Origin: a virus
IMG/VR virus record: IMGVR_UViG_3300017727_000021
Location: 1 to 47,412 of that record
Length of the DNA: 47,412 nt
Strand: one strand, 5' to 3'
The number at the start of each line of letters is the position of its first letter. The stretch's first letter is position 1. The notes under the pieces are model-generated. The model worked only from the letters and a program-made list of their open reading frames with translations, was not told the origin of the DNA and ran no database searches. Position numbers and translations under genes: made by a program. Positions 24,599-32,393 of the stretch are shown piece after piece.

Positions 24599-24620
24599 AT
24601 AGAAGTATATTCTATAAGAG
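24590..24620 (+). promoter_or_regulatory. Perfect 8-bp inverted repeat: late promoter in left arm, RBS in right arm
   Basis: CTCTTATA (24590-24597) pairs with TATAAGAG (24613-24620) across 15 nt. The right arm holds most of the AAGAGG ribosome site of the tube paralogue. Early read-through RNA contains both arms; late RNA starting near 24607 has only the right arm. Confidence 0.65.
24594..24601 (+). promoter_or_regulatory. T4-type late promoter TATAAATA
   Basis: Exact late element overlapping the stop of the gene before. Predicted start near 24607, giving a 20-nt leader for ATG 24627. Confidence 0.85.
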
Positions 24621-24626
24621 GTTCTC

Positions 24627-25154
24627 ATGCCAGTAGATTCTAAAGTTCAGTTACTCGATGAAGAACTGACAACCAATCTAAACTACCTCCAACCTACGGG
24701 GTTTCGTGTGATCATTGATAGAACGCGATACCCCAACTTGGAGTACTTTGCACAGACTGTGTCACACCCAGGCGCTACTCTGAGTCCGTTGGAGTTGCCT
24801 ACTCGTAGGATAACTTCTGTGCCATTGGCGGGTGACAAGATCACCTACTCTGAGGTGTCCTTTGACATCTTACTTGACGAGAACATGACATCCTATCGTG
24901 AGATGTACGACTGGATGATTCGTATCACTAATGAGGGTCAGGTGTCTGCTGGACAACGAGACACCAAGAAACCCACATATGCTGACATAACCTTGGCAGT
25001 ATTGACTAGTCATAACAACACGGCTCAGAAGATCCGATACAAGGACTGTGTACCCACTGGACTGGGTGCCATTGAGTTTCAATCCACTACGGGTGACACT
25101 CAGTACTTGACCTTCAACGCATCATTTAGGTTCGCCCAGTTTGAAATAGTCTAA
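24627..25154 (+). CDS. Tail-tube-like protein (gp19 paralogue, possibly baseplate tube component)
   Basis: 175 residues. TGFRVIIDRTRYPNLEYFAQTVSHPGATLSPLELPTRR, followed by LAGDKITYSEVSFDILLDENMTSYREMYDWM and the C-terminal TGDTQYLTFNASFRFAQFEIV, follows the tail-tube fold order seen in gp19 at 18245, although identity is low. T4 uses tube-fold paralogues (gp48, gp54, gp3) at the ends of the tail tube. The T4-like late promoter is consistent with a virion role. It is isolated from the other tail genes, inside an early-type region. Confidence 0.65.
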   Translation: MPVDSKVQLLDEELTTNLNYLQPTGFRVIIDRTRYPNLEYFAQTVSHPGATLSPLELPTRRITSVPLAGDKITYSEVSFDILLDENMTSYREMYDWMIRITNEGQVSAGQRDTKKPTYADITLAVLTSHNNTAQKIRYKDCVPTGLGAIEFQSTTGDTQYLTFNASFRFAQFEIV

Positions 25155-25162
25155 AAAATGAC

Positions 25163-25191
25163 TTGACTTTCTACGCTATATACTGTATAGT
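25163..25191 (+). promoter_or_regulatory. Sigma70 promoter TTGACT-17-TATAGT for the methyltransferase operon
   Basis: -35 at 25163-25168 and -10 at 25186-25191, predicted start about 25198, 17 nt before ATG 25215. It suggests early or middle expression of the methyltransferase and the CmoA-like gene. Confidence 0.85.
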
Positions 25192-25214
25192 ATTAGAAAC
25201 AATTTGGTAATTAT

Positions 25215-26360
25215 ATGTTCAAACCCTACACCATGAAAGATGTGATGGACGCATCTGCTCAGAAAAAATTCAAAGTCATATCTACTTTTGCTGGTGGTGG
25301 TGGTTCATCTACTGGTTATCGTCTTGCTGGTGGCGAAGTGTTATGCGTCAACGAGTTCGTTGAAGAAGCGTGTAATACCTACCGCGAAAACTATCCGATG
25401 ACACACATAATCCCTGATGATATCAAGACACTGACTGGCAAGGACTTCCTTGATGCTACGGGTCTTGAGGTGGGTGAGTTGGATATCCTTGATGGTTCCC
25501 CTCCATGCTCTGCATTCTCTGTGTCCGGTTCTGCCTTCACTGATAAGGGTAATCACTTTGATGGGTTTGGTAAGACCAAGAACTACTCTGACGGTAAGAT
25601 TGTTGATAACATAGAAGACCTATTCTTTGAGTTTCTGCGTGTCGCAGATGAGATCAGACCAAAGGTCATCATTGCCGAGAATGTCAAGGGTCTGACCATT
25701 GCCGAAGCAAAGAAGTATATGAACAAGATACTCAATACCTTCGAGGCCATTGATTACAGTGTAACCTATGAGATCCTAGATTCTCGTTACTACGGTGTCG
25801 CGCAGACTCGTGCACGGGTATTCTTTGTCGCAGTCCGTAATGACATCTGTGACAACATTGGTATCAACTTCCTCAACCTACACAGTATGGTATATCCAGA
25901 CAAACTGAAAGAACAACTACCACTAGGTGATGCACTTGAAGGTCTGGAGTATGATGAAGAAGAACGTCAGTGGTTGATTGACCAATGGAAAGAAACCTCA
26001 TACTATAAGATGACCAGTATCAATATGCCAGATGATCCTGAGAAGAACCTTGACGGATATGACTATCATCCTACAGGTAAGTCACACTTCAATGTCAAAC
26101 GATCATCACGTTTCAAACCTGCACCGACACAGACTGCTATGGGTAATCAAGCAAAGACCGCAGGCGCAGTACACTTTTCTGAACAAAGAAAGTTGACAAT
26201 TGGTGAATTAAAGCGTATAATGGCTCTACCCGATGACTATAAACTGACGGGTACTTGGAATCAGAAAGCAGAACGCATTGGTCGTATGGTCACACCGTGG
26301 GTTCTCAAACAGATTGCTGAAACAGTAAACGAAAATATCTTGGAGAAAATAAGTGCCTGA
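25215..26360 (+). CDS. C5-cytosine DNA methyltransferase with atypical motif X
   Basis: 381 residues. Motif I FAGGGGSSTGYRLAGG (25-40) binds the SAM-type cofactor. Motif IV SPPCSAFS has the catalytic Cys C98. Motif VI is ENV (155-157), motif VIII QTRARVF (197-203), and motif IX is LTIGELKRIMALPDDYKLTG. Motif X, normally GN-x-V, reads G356-R357-M358-V359. The Asn is near-invariant in this family and faces the cofactor's transferable group, so Arg is striking. The target-recognition region (about 210-310) does not reveal the target. It overlaps the CmoA-like gene by 8 nt. A ribosome site is weak. The enzyme may transfer carboxymethyl rather than methyl. Confidence 0.9.
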   Translation: MFKPYTMKDVMDASAQKKFKVISTFAGGGGSSTGYRLAGGEVLCVNEFVEEACNTYRENYPMTHIIPDDIKTLTGKDFLDATGLEVGELDILDGSPPCSAFSVSGSAFTDKGNHFDGFGKTKNYSDGKIVDNIEDLFFEFLRVADEIRPKVIIAENVKGLTIAEAKKYMNKILNTFEAIDYSVTYEILDSRYYGVAQTRARVFFVAVRNDICDNIGINFLNLHSMVYPDKLKEQLPLGDALEGLEYDEEERQWLIDQWKETSYYKMTSINMPDDPEKNLDGYDYHPTGKSHFNVKRSSRFKPAPTQTAMGNQAKTAGAVHFSEQRKLTIGELKRIMALPDDYKLTGTWNQKAERIGRMVTPWVLKQIAETVNENILEKISA

Positions 26361-27030
26361 TTTTACATTCGCTCATCGTGCAGAGGGGTTTGATACCCAC
26401 ATTGAGCAGTCTATCCGTAACTACGGATCACTACATGACGATGTGGTTAACATGTCGCGTTACTTTGTTGAGAACGATACAAATGTCTATGATATCGGTT
26501 GCTCAACAGGTAAGACCCTGAAGGCAATGGCAGAACAGAACAATGAGTTTGCCCCCAGTGCCTCCTATGTTGGTATAGAGATTGCTGATGGGTTTGTCAA
26601 CGAGATGCGTGAAACTGAGGCATCTATGGAAAACCTATCTCTGCTTCATGAGGATATTCGTAACTTTGACATGGTCAATGCCTCTCTGGTCACATCACTG
26701 TTCACTCTTCAGTTCATGCCGATGAGTGATCGACAGTATGTTATTGAGAACATATATAATGCACTCCGTGAAGGTGGTGCATTCATCTTCGGAGAGAAGA
26801 CCTATGCTAGTGATGCAAAGACCCAAGATATCATGACATTTATGTTTTATGACCATAAACGTAAATATTTTGATGAGAAGGATATTATGGAGAAGGAAGT
26901 AACTCTTCGTAATATGCTAAAACCAAACACATGGGGCGAGATTCAATCTATGCTCTATGATGCTGGTTTCAGGACAATACAGCCATTCTGGCAAAACTTC
27001 CAATTTGTTGGTGCAGTCGCCATCAAATAA
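26353..27030 (+). CDS. CmoA-like carboxy-SAM synthase family protein
   Basis: 225 residues from GTG 26353 (GGAGAAAA upstream). By recollection of E. coli CmoA, colinear matches include VYDIGCSTG (45-53), IEIADGFVNEMRE, FTLQFMPMSDRQYV (117-130), IYNALREGGAFIFGEK, DHKR (167-170) and F-x-NFQFVGAVAIK at the end. CmoA converts SAM and prephenate to carboxy-SAM, used by CmoB on tRNA. The hallmark SVPGY of CmoA is SIRNY here, and the Arg I recall as contacting the Cx-SAM carboxylate (R199) aligns with E182. So family membership is good, but activity is unproven. Overlap with the DNA methyltransferase suggests it supplies that enzyme's cofactor. Alternative: an ordinary methyltransferase. Confidence 0.7.
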   Translation: MPDFTFAHRAEGFDTHIEQSIRNYGSLHDDVVNMSRYFVENDTNVYDIGCSTGKTLKAMAEQNNEFAPSASYVGIEIADGFVNEMRETEASMENLSLLHEDIRNFDMVNASLVTSLFTLQFMPMSDRQYVIENIYNALREGGAFIFGEKTYASDAKTQDIMTFMFYDHKRKYFDEKDIMEKEVTLRNMLKPNTWGEIQSMLYDAGFRTIQPFWQNFQFVGAVAIK

Positions 27031-27050
27031 CTTAACTAATCACGACTATA

Positions 27051-27092
27051 TATAATAACGTAATCAGAATTTACTTAGTATAAGTTGATTAC
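27051..27092 (+). promoter_or_regulatory. Possible promoter -10 with nested palindromic operator
   Basis: TATAAT at 27051-27056 has no convincing -35. Right after it GTAATCA (27060-27066) is the exact inverse of TGATTAC (27086-27092), enclosing ACTTA-gta-TAAGT (27073-27085). The position over the transcription start suits an operator or a 5' leader hairpin for gene 27129. Confidence 0.45.
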
Positions 27093-27128
27093 ACAAACTG
27101 TATTAAATACGAAAAAAAGGAGGACATT

Positions 27129-28181
27129 ATGTCCATTAAAACTAGAACGGTGCTAGGCCGTAAATTATCTCTCAGTGACTACGAACAAAACTTTATCGTT
27201 AAAGGTTCAGGAGAATGTACTAAGCAAATCCCTAATGCAACATTTATTGGGTTTGATTGGGTACGAACCGCAGACCACATCGACGATGATGACAATCTAG
27301 GTGTTCGTGCAGGAGGAACACCTAACGCAGACGAGACTTTAGGTTCTGATCTCAAGGCCAAAGGGTTTCTCACTGAGATATTCCCGCCTATAGAAAATGT
27401 AGATATAGCAAGTCTTGCTGATGGTCGAACTCGTGCAAAAACCATGTATAACTTGGGTGAAGAGTGGATGCCTGTTGCGAAATTTGCTTTTCACAACCCT
27501 GATAACCTGGCGGAACAACGACAGGCTGCAATGGGTGAGAATACTCGTCACCTCTATTCTAAACGGGCGGATTCAAACGACTTCACCGTTGCTCTAGTCG
27601 AAGATATTTTACAAGGATATGTTCCTCGTGATATTGATGATGTCTTACAATGGTCGATTAAGCAGTATTCGCTTAATGACTATTACTCAAATAGTAATGG
27701 TATGCTTACTCGCATTTGTCAAAATGCTATCAGATTGAGTTCAACTCCAGACTCTCTCGTCCGTGTCAAAGAGCGTGATGAGTGGATTAAATGGTTGCTA
27801 GTAGCAACTAAGTTGGCTTATGATATTGAAGGTGATAAAATTCCATTGCTTATGTGTGGTGGTAATCGTGATGAGCAGTTCTTTACTCGTTGGCACATAC
27901 CAGCACTAGCATCTGGTCGCCCATCGCAAGTAATTCTTTATGTCAATGATTCTCATAAAGATAAGGCGCGTGAAAAAGTCAAAGAGTTTGTAAAAGGCGT
28001 GAACAAATTACATATAGATATGTTCTCTGCCGTTGGAAATTCCGTTGGTGGTATCACAATCACCCCGACTAAACCAGCGTTTGAAATCATTGGTATCATT
28101 CCACAACTTCAGACTGATTTTCAGAAGGCTAAGTATGAGTATGGTGAACTTGTATCATATGAAGAATACATGAATGATTGA
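27129..28181 (+). CDS. ParB/sulfiredoxin-like domain protein
   Basis: 350 residues; ATG 27129 behind AAAGGAGGA. Residues about 75-120 resemble a ParB/Srx N-terminal domain: KGFLTEIFPPIENV followed by LADGRTRAKTMYNLG (96-110, with DGRTR at 98-102) and EEWMPVAKF. Phage ParB-like proteins are often DNA-binding, CTP-binding or nuclease-type enzymes acting near DNA modification. The C-terminal half (DYYSNSNGMLTRICQNAIR, MLCGGNRDEQF-like LLMCGGNRDEQFFTRWHIP) is not recognised. It follows the methyltransferase pair, with its own palindromic leader, and overlaps uvsY by 8 nt. Confidence 0.6.
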   Translation: MSIKTRTVLGRKLSLSDYEQNFIVKGSGECTKQIPNATFIGFDWVRTADHIDDDDNLGVRAGGTPNADETLGSDLKAKGFLTEIFPPIENVDIASLADGRTRAKTMYNLGEEWMPVAKFAFHNPDNLAEQRQAAMGENTRHLYSKRADSNDFTVALVEDILQGYVPRDIDDVLQWSIKQYSLNDYYSNSNGMLTRICQNAIRLSSTPDSLVRVKERDEWIKWLLVATKLAYDIEGDKIPLLMCGGNRDEQFFTRWHIPALASGRPSQVILYVNDSHKDKAREKVKEFVKGVNKLHIDMFSAVGNSVGGITITPTKPAFEIIGIIPQLQTDFQKAKYEYGELVSYEEYMND

Positions 28182-28623
28182 TTTAGAATCAATTCTTGCT
28201 GAATGGAAAGATGATTCGCAGATCGCGAAACATCAACTTGACGAGACTTCGCGTGTGACCCCTGCGTTACACTCGAAGTATCTCGAATACCTTTCTCTGA
28301 CCAAGCTCCGTCTCAAGAAGGCGGAGTTTGACCAGAAGACTCTACTCAAGGATAAGTACCTCTACTACGAAGGCAAGATGTCTCAGGCAGACATTGAGTC
28401 TCGTGGGTGGGCATATGATCCATATGATGGACTGAGTGCCACCACCAAGAACTTCAAAGAGTACTACTACGACTCTGATAAGGATATTCAGGACTCCGAG
28501 ATGCGGGTACAATATCTGAAGACCACGGTAGAAACTCTCACCGAGATCGTGAACAATCTAAACTGGAGACACCAGACGATTGGTAACATGATCAGATGGA
28601 GGCAGTTTGAGGCTGGTGCGTAG
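28174..28623 (+). CDS. uvsY: Recombination mediator UvsY
   Basis: 149 residues (T4 UvsY is 137). The layout is that of UvsY: an N-terminal acidic helix, the basic middle KYLEYLSLTKLRLKKAEFDQKTLLKDKYLYYEG, and the C-terminal IRWRQFEAG, which matches the T4 ending FEAG. It loads the UvsX recombinase onto gp32-coated ssDNA. uvsX is not in this window. It is immediately followed by uvsW, as these genes neighbour each other in T4. Confidence 0.9.
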   Translation: MIDLESILAEWKDDSQIAKHQLDETSRVTPALHSKYLEYLSLTKLRLKKAEFDQKTLLKDKYLYYEGKMSQADIESRGWAYDPYDGLSATTKNFKEYYYDSDKDIQDSEMRVQYLKTTVETLTEIVNNLNWRHQTIGNMIRWRQFEAGA

Positions 28624-28638
28624 AGCATATATACATGC

Positions 28639-30141
28639 ATGAGTCTACCTAATACCATAACAGTCGGTCTGAAAGACCATTCGATGATGCTGGTTGATTG
28701 TAACCAGCACCAACTCCAAGAACTGAGAGACTACTTCTCGTTCTTTGTGCCTGGCCATAAGTTCATGCCTGCTTTCAAATCAAGAAAGTGGGACGGTAAA
28801 ATCAAACTGTTCAATCAGATCACACGTGAACTAAACACTGGTCTGTACGAACACCTCAAGAAGTTCTGCTCTGATCGTATGTACCCTCTCCAGTTACAGG
28901 AGACTGATTACGGACACCCCGCACAGACTAACCATGTCGCACATCAGAATCTAGTCAAGTTCCAGAGTGAACTGGATCTACCCTTTGATCTACGCGACTA
29001 CCAGTACGATGCTGTCACCCACGGTATAGAGAAGAAACGGGCTGTCCTGTTGTCCCCTACAGGTAGCGGTAAGTCGTTTATCATCTATAACCTACTACGA
29101 TGGTATCTTGACTGCGTAACAAACTTTGTGGACAACTTCGATAAACAGGTTCTGATTGTTGTTCCGACAACAAGTCTGGTAGAACAGATGTACAAAGACT
29201 TCGAGGATTATGGGTATGATGTAAAGGAAAATGTTCATCGTATCTACAGTGGTAAAGACAAGACCACCGACAAACCTATCATCATATCTACATGGCAGTC
29301 CATCTACAAGTTTCCGAAGGAATGGTTCGAGACTATGGGTTGTGTATTTGGAGATGAAGTCCATTTATTCAAGGCAAAGTCTCTGTCAGGTATCATGAAC
29401 AAGTGTGTCAATGCTGAGTATCGTTTCGGTACTACGGGTACACTAGATGGCACCGAGACGAACAAACTGGTACTGGAGGGACTCTTCGGGCCTGTACGAC
29501 GAGTGACCATGACCAAGGACTTGCAGGAGAAGGGCACCCTTGCAAAGATAGACATCTCCATCCTACTACTGCGTTACCACAACGATATATGTCATATGCT
29601 GAAGGACGCAACCTATCAGGAAGAGATAGACTACATTGTGACCAACGAGAAACGCAACAGACTTATAAGTAACCTTGCGTTAGACCAGACAGGCAACTCT
29701 CTGGTCTTGTTTCAGTTTGTAGAGAAACACGGCAAACCCCTGTTTGATATGATCAAGGACAAGGCGGGTGACCGTCCGGTATATTATGTGTCAGGAGAAG
29801 TAGAGGCATCAGACCGCGAACAGATTCGTGGTATCGTAGAGGGACAGAAGAATGCAATCATTGTTGCTTCATTGGGAACATTTTCTACTGGGATTAATAT
29901 TAGGAACTTGCATAACATTGTTTTTGCTAGCCCTTCCAAGTCTCAAGTCAAGGTTCTCCAATCAATCGGACGAGGACTGAGAAAGTCTGACGATGGATCA
30001 GTAACCAAACTGTATGACATTGCGGATGATCTGCACATACGGAAGCATAAGAACTTCACGCTGCGACACAGTGCTGAACGAATCAAGATATATACTAAGG
30101 AGCAGTTTCCCTACAAGATACATCAAATTGATTTGAAATGA
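28639..30141 (+). CDS. uvsW: DNA/RNA-DNA helicase UvsW
   Basis: 500 residues (T4 UvsW is 503). Residues 1-90 form the substrate-binding domain (QLQELRDYFSFFVPGHKFMPAFKSRKWDG). Superfamily 2 helicase motifs follow: SPTGSGKS (139-146), DEVH (239-242), TGTLDG (266-271) and SIGRGLRK (442-449). In T4 it unwinds R-loops and branched DNA, shutting down origin replication and promoting recombination-dependent replication. Codon use matches its neighbours. It overlaps the next gene's ATG by 4 nt. Confidence 0.95.
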   Translation: MSLPNTITVGLKDHSMMLVDCNQHQLQELRDYFSFFVPGHKFMPAFKSRKWDGKIKLFNQITRELNTGLYEHLKKFCSDRMYPLQLQETDYGHPAQTNHVAHQNLVKFQSELDLPFDLRDYQYDAVTHGIEKKRAVLLSPTGSGKSFIIYNLLRWYLDCVTNFVDNFDKQVLIVVPTTSLVEQMYKDFEDYGYDVKENVHRIYSGKDKTTDKPIIISTWQSIYKFPKEWFETMGCVFGDEVHLFKAKSLSGIMNKCVNAEYRFGTTGTLDGTETNKLVLEGLFGPVRRVTMTKDLQEKGTLAKIDISILLLRYHNDICHMLKDATYQEEIDYIVTNEKRNRLISNLALDQTGNSLVLFQFVEKHGKPLFDMIKDKAGDRPVYYVSGEVEASDREQIRGIVEGQKNAIIVASLGTFSTGINIRNLHNIVFASPSKSQVKVLQSIGRGLRKSDDGSVTKLYDIADDLHIRKHKNFTLRHSAERIKIYTKEQFPYKIHQIDLK

Positions 30142-31823
30142 ATATATCATTAACGGAGAAGAAACCGCACGGACTGTTGCTGGGTGGTTTTACTTGTCCG
30201 ACAGAAAATACATCAAATGAAAATGTCAATAAAGAGATCCATTGGTCGGAACGATATGCGGCAGCATTAAATCGTGAGGGATACCATAAGACTCTAATCC
30301 AAGGTATCTTCTATGGACTAGAAACCTACCGTAGTTTTGGTAACCATAGAATCGCAACGCACATCCGTAAGCGTGGATGGGATGTCGAGTGTATTGATTA
30401 CGGCATATTATTTACGCACGACGAACTCATATATCTGATAGATCAAAGAATAACCGAAGACACCCTGTTTGTCGGTTTCAGTATGATGTTTTCTACTATG
30501 GCAACCGACAGGTTGTTGTGGATTACTGATCACATCAGAGAAAACTATCCTTGGGTCACTATCGTGGCTGGTGGTCAAAAGACATGGGTCGTGACTTGTG
30601 TTGAGGCAGACTACTACATTACGGGAAATGGGGAGTATGCTATGGACGCACTACTCGACCATCTCTATCGTGGTGCCGCCGAACCCATATCACATAAGAC
30701 TCTCAGTAACGGCGGTAAACTTATCACCGCACATAATAGTTATCCCTGTTTTCCTAAGAGAGATGCCAGTATCTCGTTTGAAGAACGAGACTTTATCAGA
30801 CCCAACGAGACGATCAATATTGAGTTTGCTCGTGGATGTATCTTTGCCTGTAAATATTGTTCATTCCCACTAGTTGGTATGAAGGAAGACACCACCCGTG
30901 ATGAGGACAGCATACACCAAGAGATGTTGGAACACTATGAGAAGTGGGGAACAACCAACTACTATGTCACCGACGATACTATAAACGATTCCAAGGACAA
31001 GATCGCAACGATTGCTAGAGCCTGTCGTAGATTACCATTCCAGACTCAGTTCGCAGGGTATGTCAGGGCAGACCTTCTGATCACGCACGGTAAAGAGACT
31101 TGGCAAGACATGTGTGACATGGGACTGACCATACACCACTATGGTGTGGAGACCTTTAACCACAAGGCTGGCAAGACTGTGGGTAAGGGTTTCAAACCTG
31201 AGATACAGAAGAAGGGTCTATTAGAAGTAAAGGAGTTCTTCAACGAACACTCTCCCAACTTCTACGCCGGGTCAATCAGCATGATTGCGGGTCTACCCTT
31301 TGAGACCTTTGAGTCACTGGATGCGTCCAAGAAGTGGATGAACGAGAACTGGTCAGAACACATAGTCCACTTCTTACCTCTAGCATTAGGTAAACCTGAC
31401 GATGAACAGGCGGACGAAATCGACTGGAAAGTCTATAATAACTTTATGAACTATGGGTATACATACTCATATGATGTTCCGTATATTGAGAATGATGATG
31501 TCCGCCGACAGGTAGATACTATGATAGCTGAGAAGGCCAGTAATAAGAATCGCGAGAATAATAAGTGGAACTTCTGGGTTCATCCGAGTGGTGATTACGA
31601 CTTTATAGATATGATAGATTGGGTACGTGAGTATTCTGTTGGACGAGCTGAGAATAAGATGATGCCGGCTGGGTGTTGGCAAACCAACTTTGTTCATGCG
31701 GAGACTTGGGAAGATCCCAAACAAGGTTCTCTATATTACAAAACAGGTTACAAAGATATGCCCTATAAAGGCATGATAAATATCATACGAGAGTATAAAC
31801 AAAAGAAGTTGAGACATGGCTAA
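30138..31823 (+). CDS. B12-binding-like radical SAM protein
   Basis: 561 residues. The N-terminal ~200 residues look like a Rossmann-type cobalamin-binding domain (HIRKRGWDVECIDYG, LFVGFSMMFSTMATDRLLWI, VTIVAGGQKTW, ADYYITGNGEYA), though I do not see the DxHxxG cobalamin His motif. The radical SAM core has the CxxxCxxC cluster in ARGCIFACKYCSFP (C234, C238, C241), then YVTDDTIN, RADLL and HYGVETFNHKAGKTVGKG. Such enzymes methylate unactivated carbons or make other radical modifications. It is an accessory gene in a metabolic-looking block between uvsW and gp55. The substrate cannot be told. Confidence 0.85.
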   Translation: MNISLTEKKPHGLLLGGFTCPTENTSNENVNKEIHWSERYAAALNREGYHKTLIQGIFYGLETYRSFGNHRIATHIRKRGWDVECIDYGILFTHDELIYLIDQRITEDTLFVGFSMMFSTMATDRLLWITDHIRENYPWVTIVAGGQKTWVVTCVEADYYITGNGEYAMDALLDHLYRGAAEPISHKTLSNGGKLITAHNSYPCFPKRDASISFEERDFIRPNETINIEFARGCIFACKYCSFPLVGMKEDTTRDEDSIHQEMLEHYEKWGTTNYYVTDDTINDSKDKIATIARACRRLPFQTQFAGYVRADLLITHGKETWQDMCDMGLTIHHYGVETFNHKAGKTVGKGFKPEIQKKGLLEVKEFFNEHSPNFYAGSISMIAGLPFETFESLDASKKWMNENWSEHIVHFLPLALGKPDDEQADEIDWKVYNNFMNYGYTYSYDVPYIENDDVRRQVDTMIAEKASNKNRENNKWNFWVHPSGDYDFIDMIDWVREYSVGRAENKMMPAGCWQTNFVHAETWEDPKQGSLYYKTGYKDMPYKGMINIIREYKQKKLRHG

Positions 31824-32262
31824 AGAGTTGGAGTACAGGCAGTTTAAGTTATCTTCCGGCGAAGAGATTGTTTGTGAGGTTCTGGAATGGAACGATGAAG
31901 CGGAAGTAGAGATCTTGGTACGAAAAGCAATGCGTCTCATACTAGTAGAGCAGGGCGATGGTGTCAAGTTTTATTCATTCAGACCGTGGATGGTGTATCA
32001 AGAGAATCCTGATGATATTCTAATTCTCAATGTGAATATGGTGGTGGGTATTGGATTTCCACCCGACACTCTGCTGAAACAGTATCTGGAGGCTGTTACT
32101 GAAATGGGTAAGATGAATGATGTAAGAGAGCAGGAGTTTGCTGAGAGTGTAGCAGAAGAAATTGCTCTTACTCAGAACGCTGATAAGATTGAACGTTACT
32201 TGGATACTATGGACAGCGGGAGTAATGTGATCGACATGTTTGATCCCAAGAAACTACATTAG
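31816..32262 (+). CDS. Conserved-looking protein with Sm-like N-terminus
   Basis: 148 residues. The N-terminal stretch YRQFKLSSGEEIVCEVLEWN, followed by VEILVRKAMRLILVE, has the strand pattern of Sm/Hfq-like folds that bind RNA. The remainder (LLKQYLEAVTEMGKMNDVREQEFAESVAEEIALTQNADKI) is helical and acidic. An RNA-binding or regulatory role is possible but rests on pattern only. It overlaps the radical SAM gene by 8 nt and ends TAGTG, with the next small gene's GTG. Confidence 0.6.
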   Translation: MAKELEYRQFKLSSGEEIVCEVLEWNDEAEVEILVRKAMRLILVEQGDGVKFYSFRPWMVYQENPDDILILNVNMVVGIGFPPDTLLKQYLEAVTEMGKMNDVREQEFAESVAEEIALTQNADKIERYLDTMDSGSNVIDMFDPKKLH

Positions 32263-32390
32263 TGAAAAAAGCATTACCTTTCATTCCTTTGCCTAAAAAT
32301 AAACCAGAGTTTGTCCTTTGTTGGTGGCAAAAAAAGATCAAGGAAAATAAAGCAGCACCCTTTATTTGGCATAACATACCGCAAGATTGA
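32262..32390 (+). CDS. Small basic protein (42 aa)
   Basis: Starts at GTG 32262, overlapping the stop before it by one base (TAGTG), and ends TGA 32388-32390. The product begins VKKALPFIPLPKNKPEF and continues VLCWWQKKIKENKAA, ending FIWHNIPQD. It is Lys/Trp-rich with a single hydrophobic spot. It fills the gap neatly between two genes, which supports it. No family recognised. Confidence 0.5.
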   Translation: MKKALPFIPLPKNKPEFVLCWWQKKIKENKAAPFIWHNIPQD

Positions 32391-32393
32391 TTT

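Noticed and set aside
26353-27030. CmoA-like protein acting on tRNA wobble modification (cmo5U) in the phage
   Set aside because: Kept as an alternative but not preferred: no CmoB-like gene or tRNA genes are near, whereas the coupled partner is a DNA methyltransferase with a basic residue at motif X.
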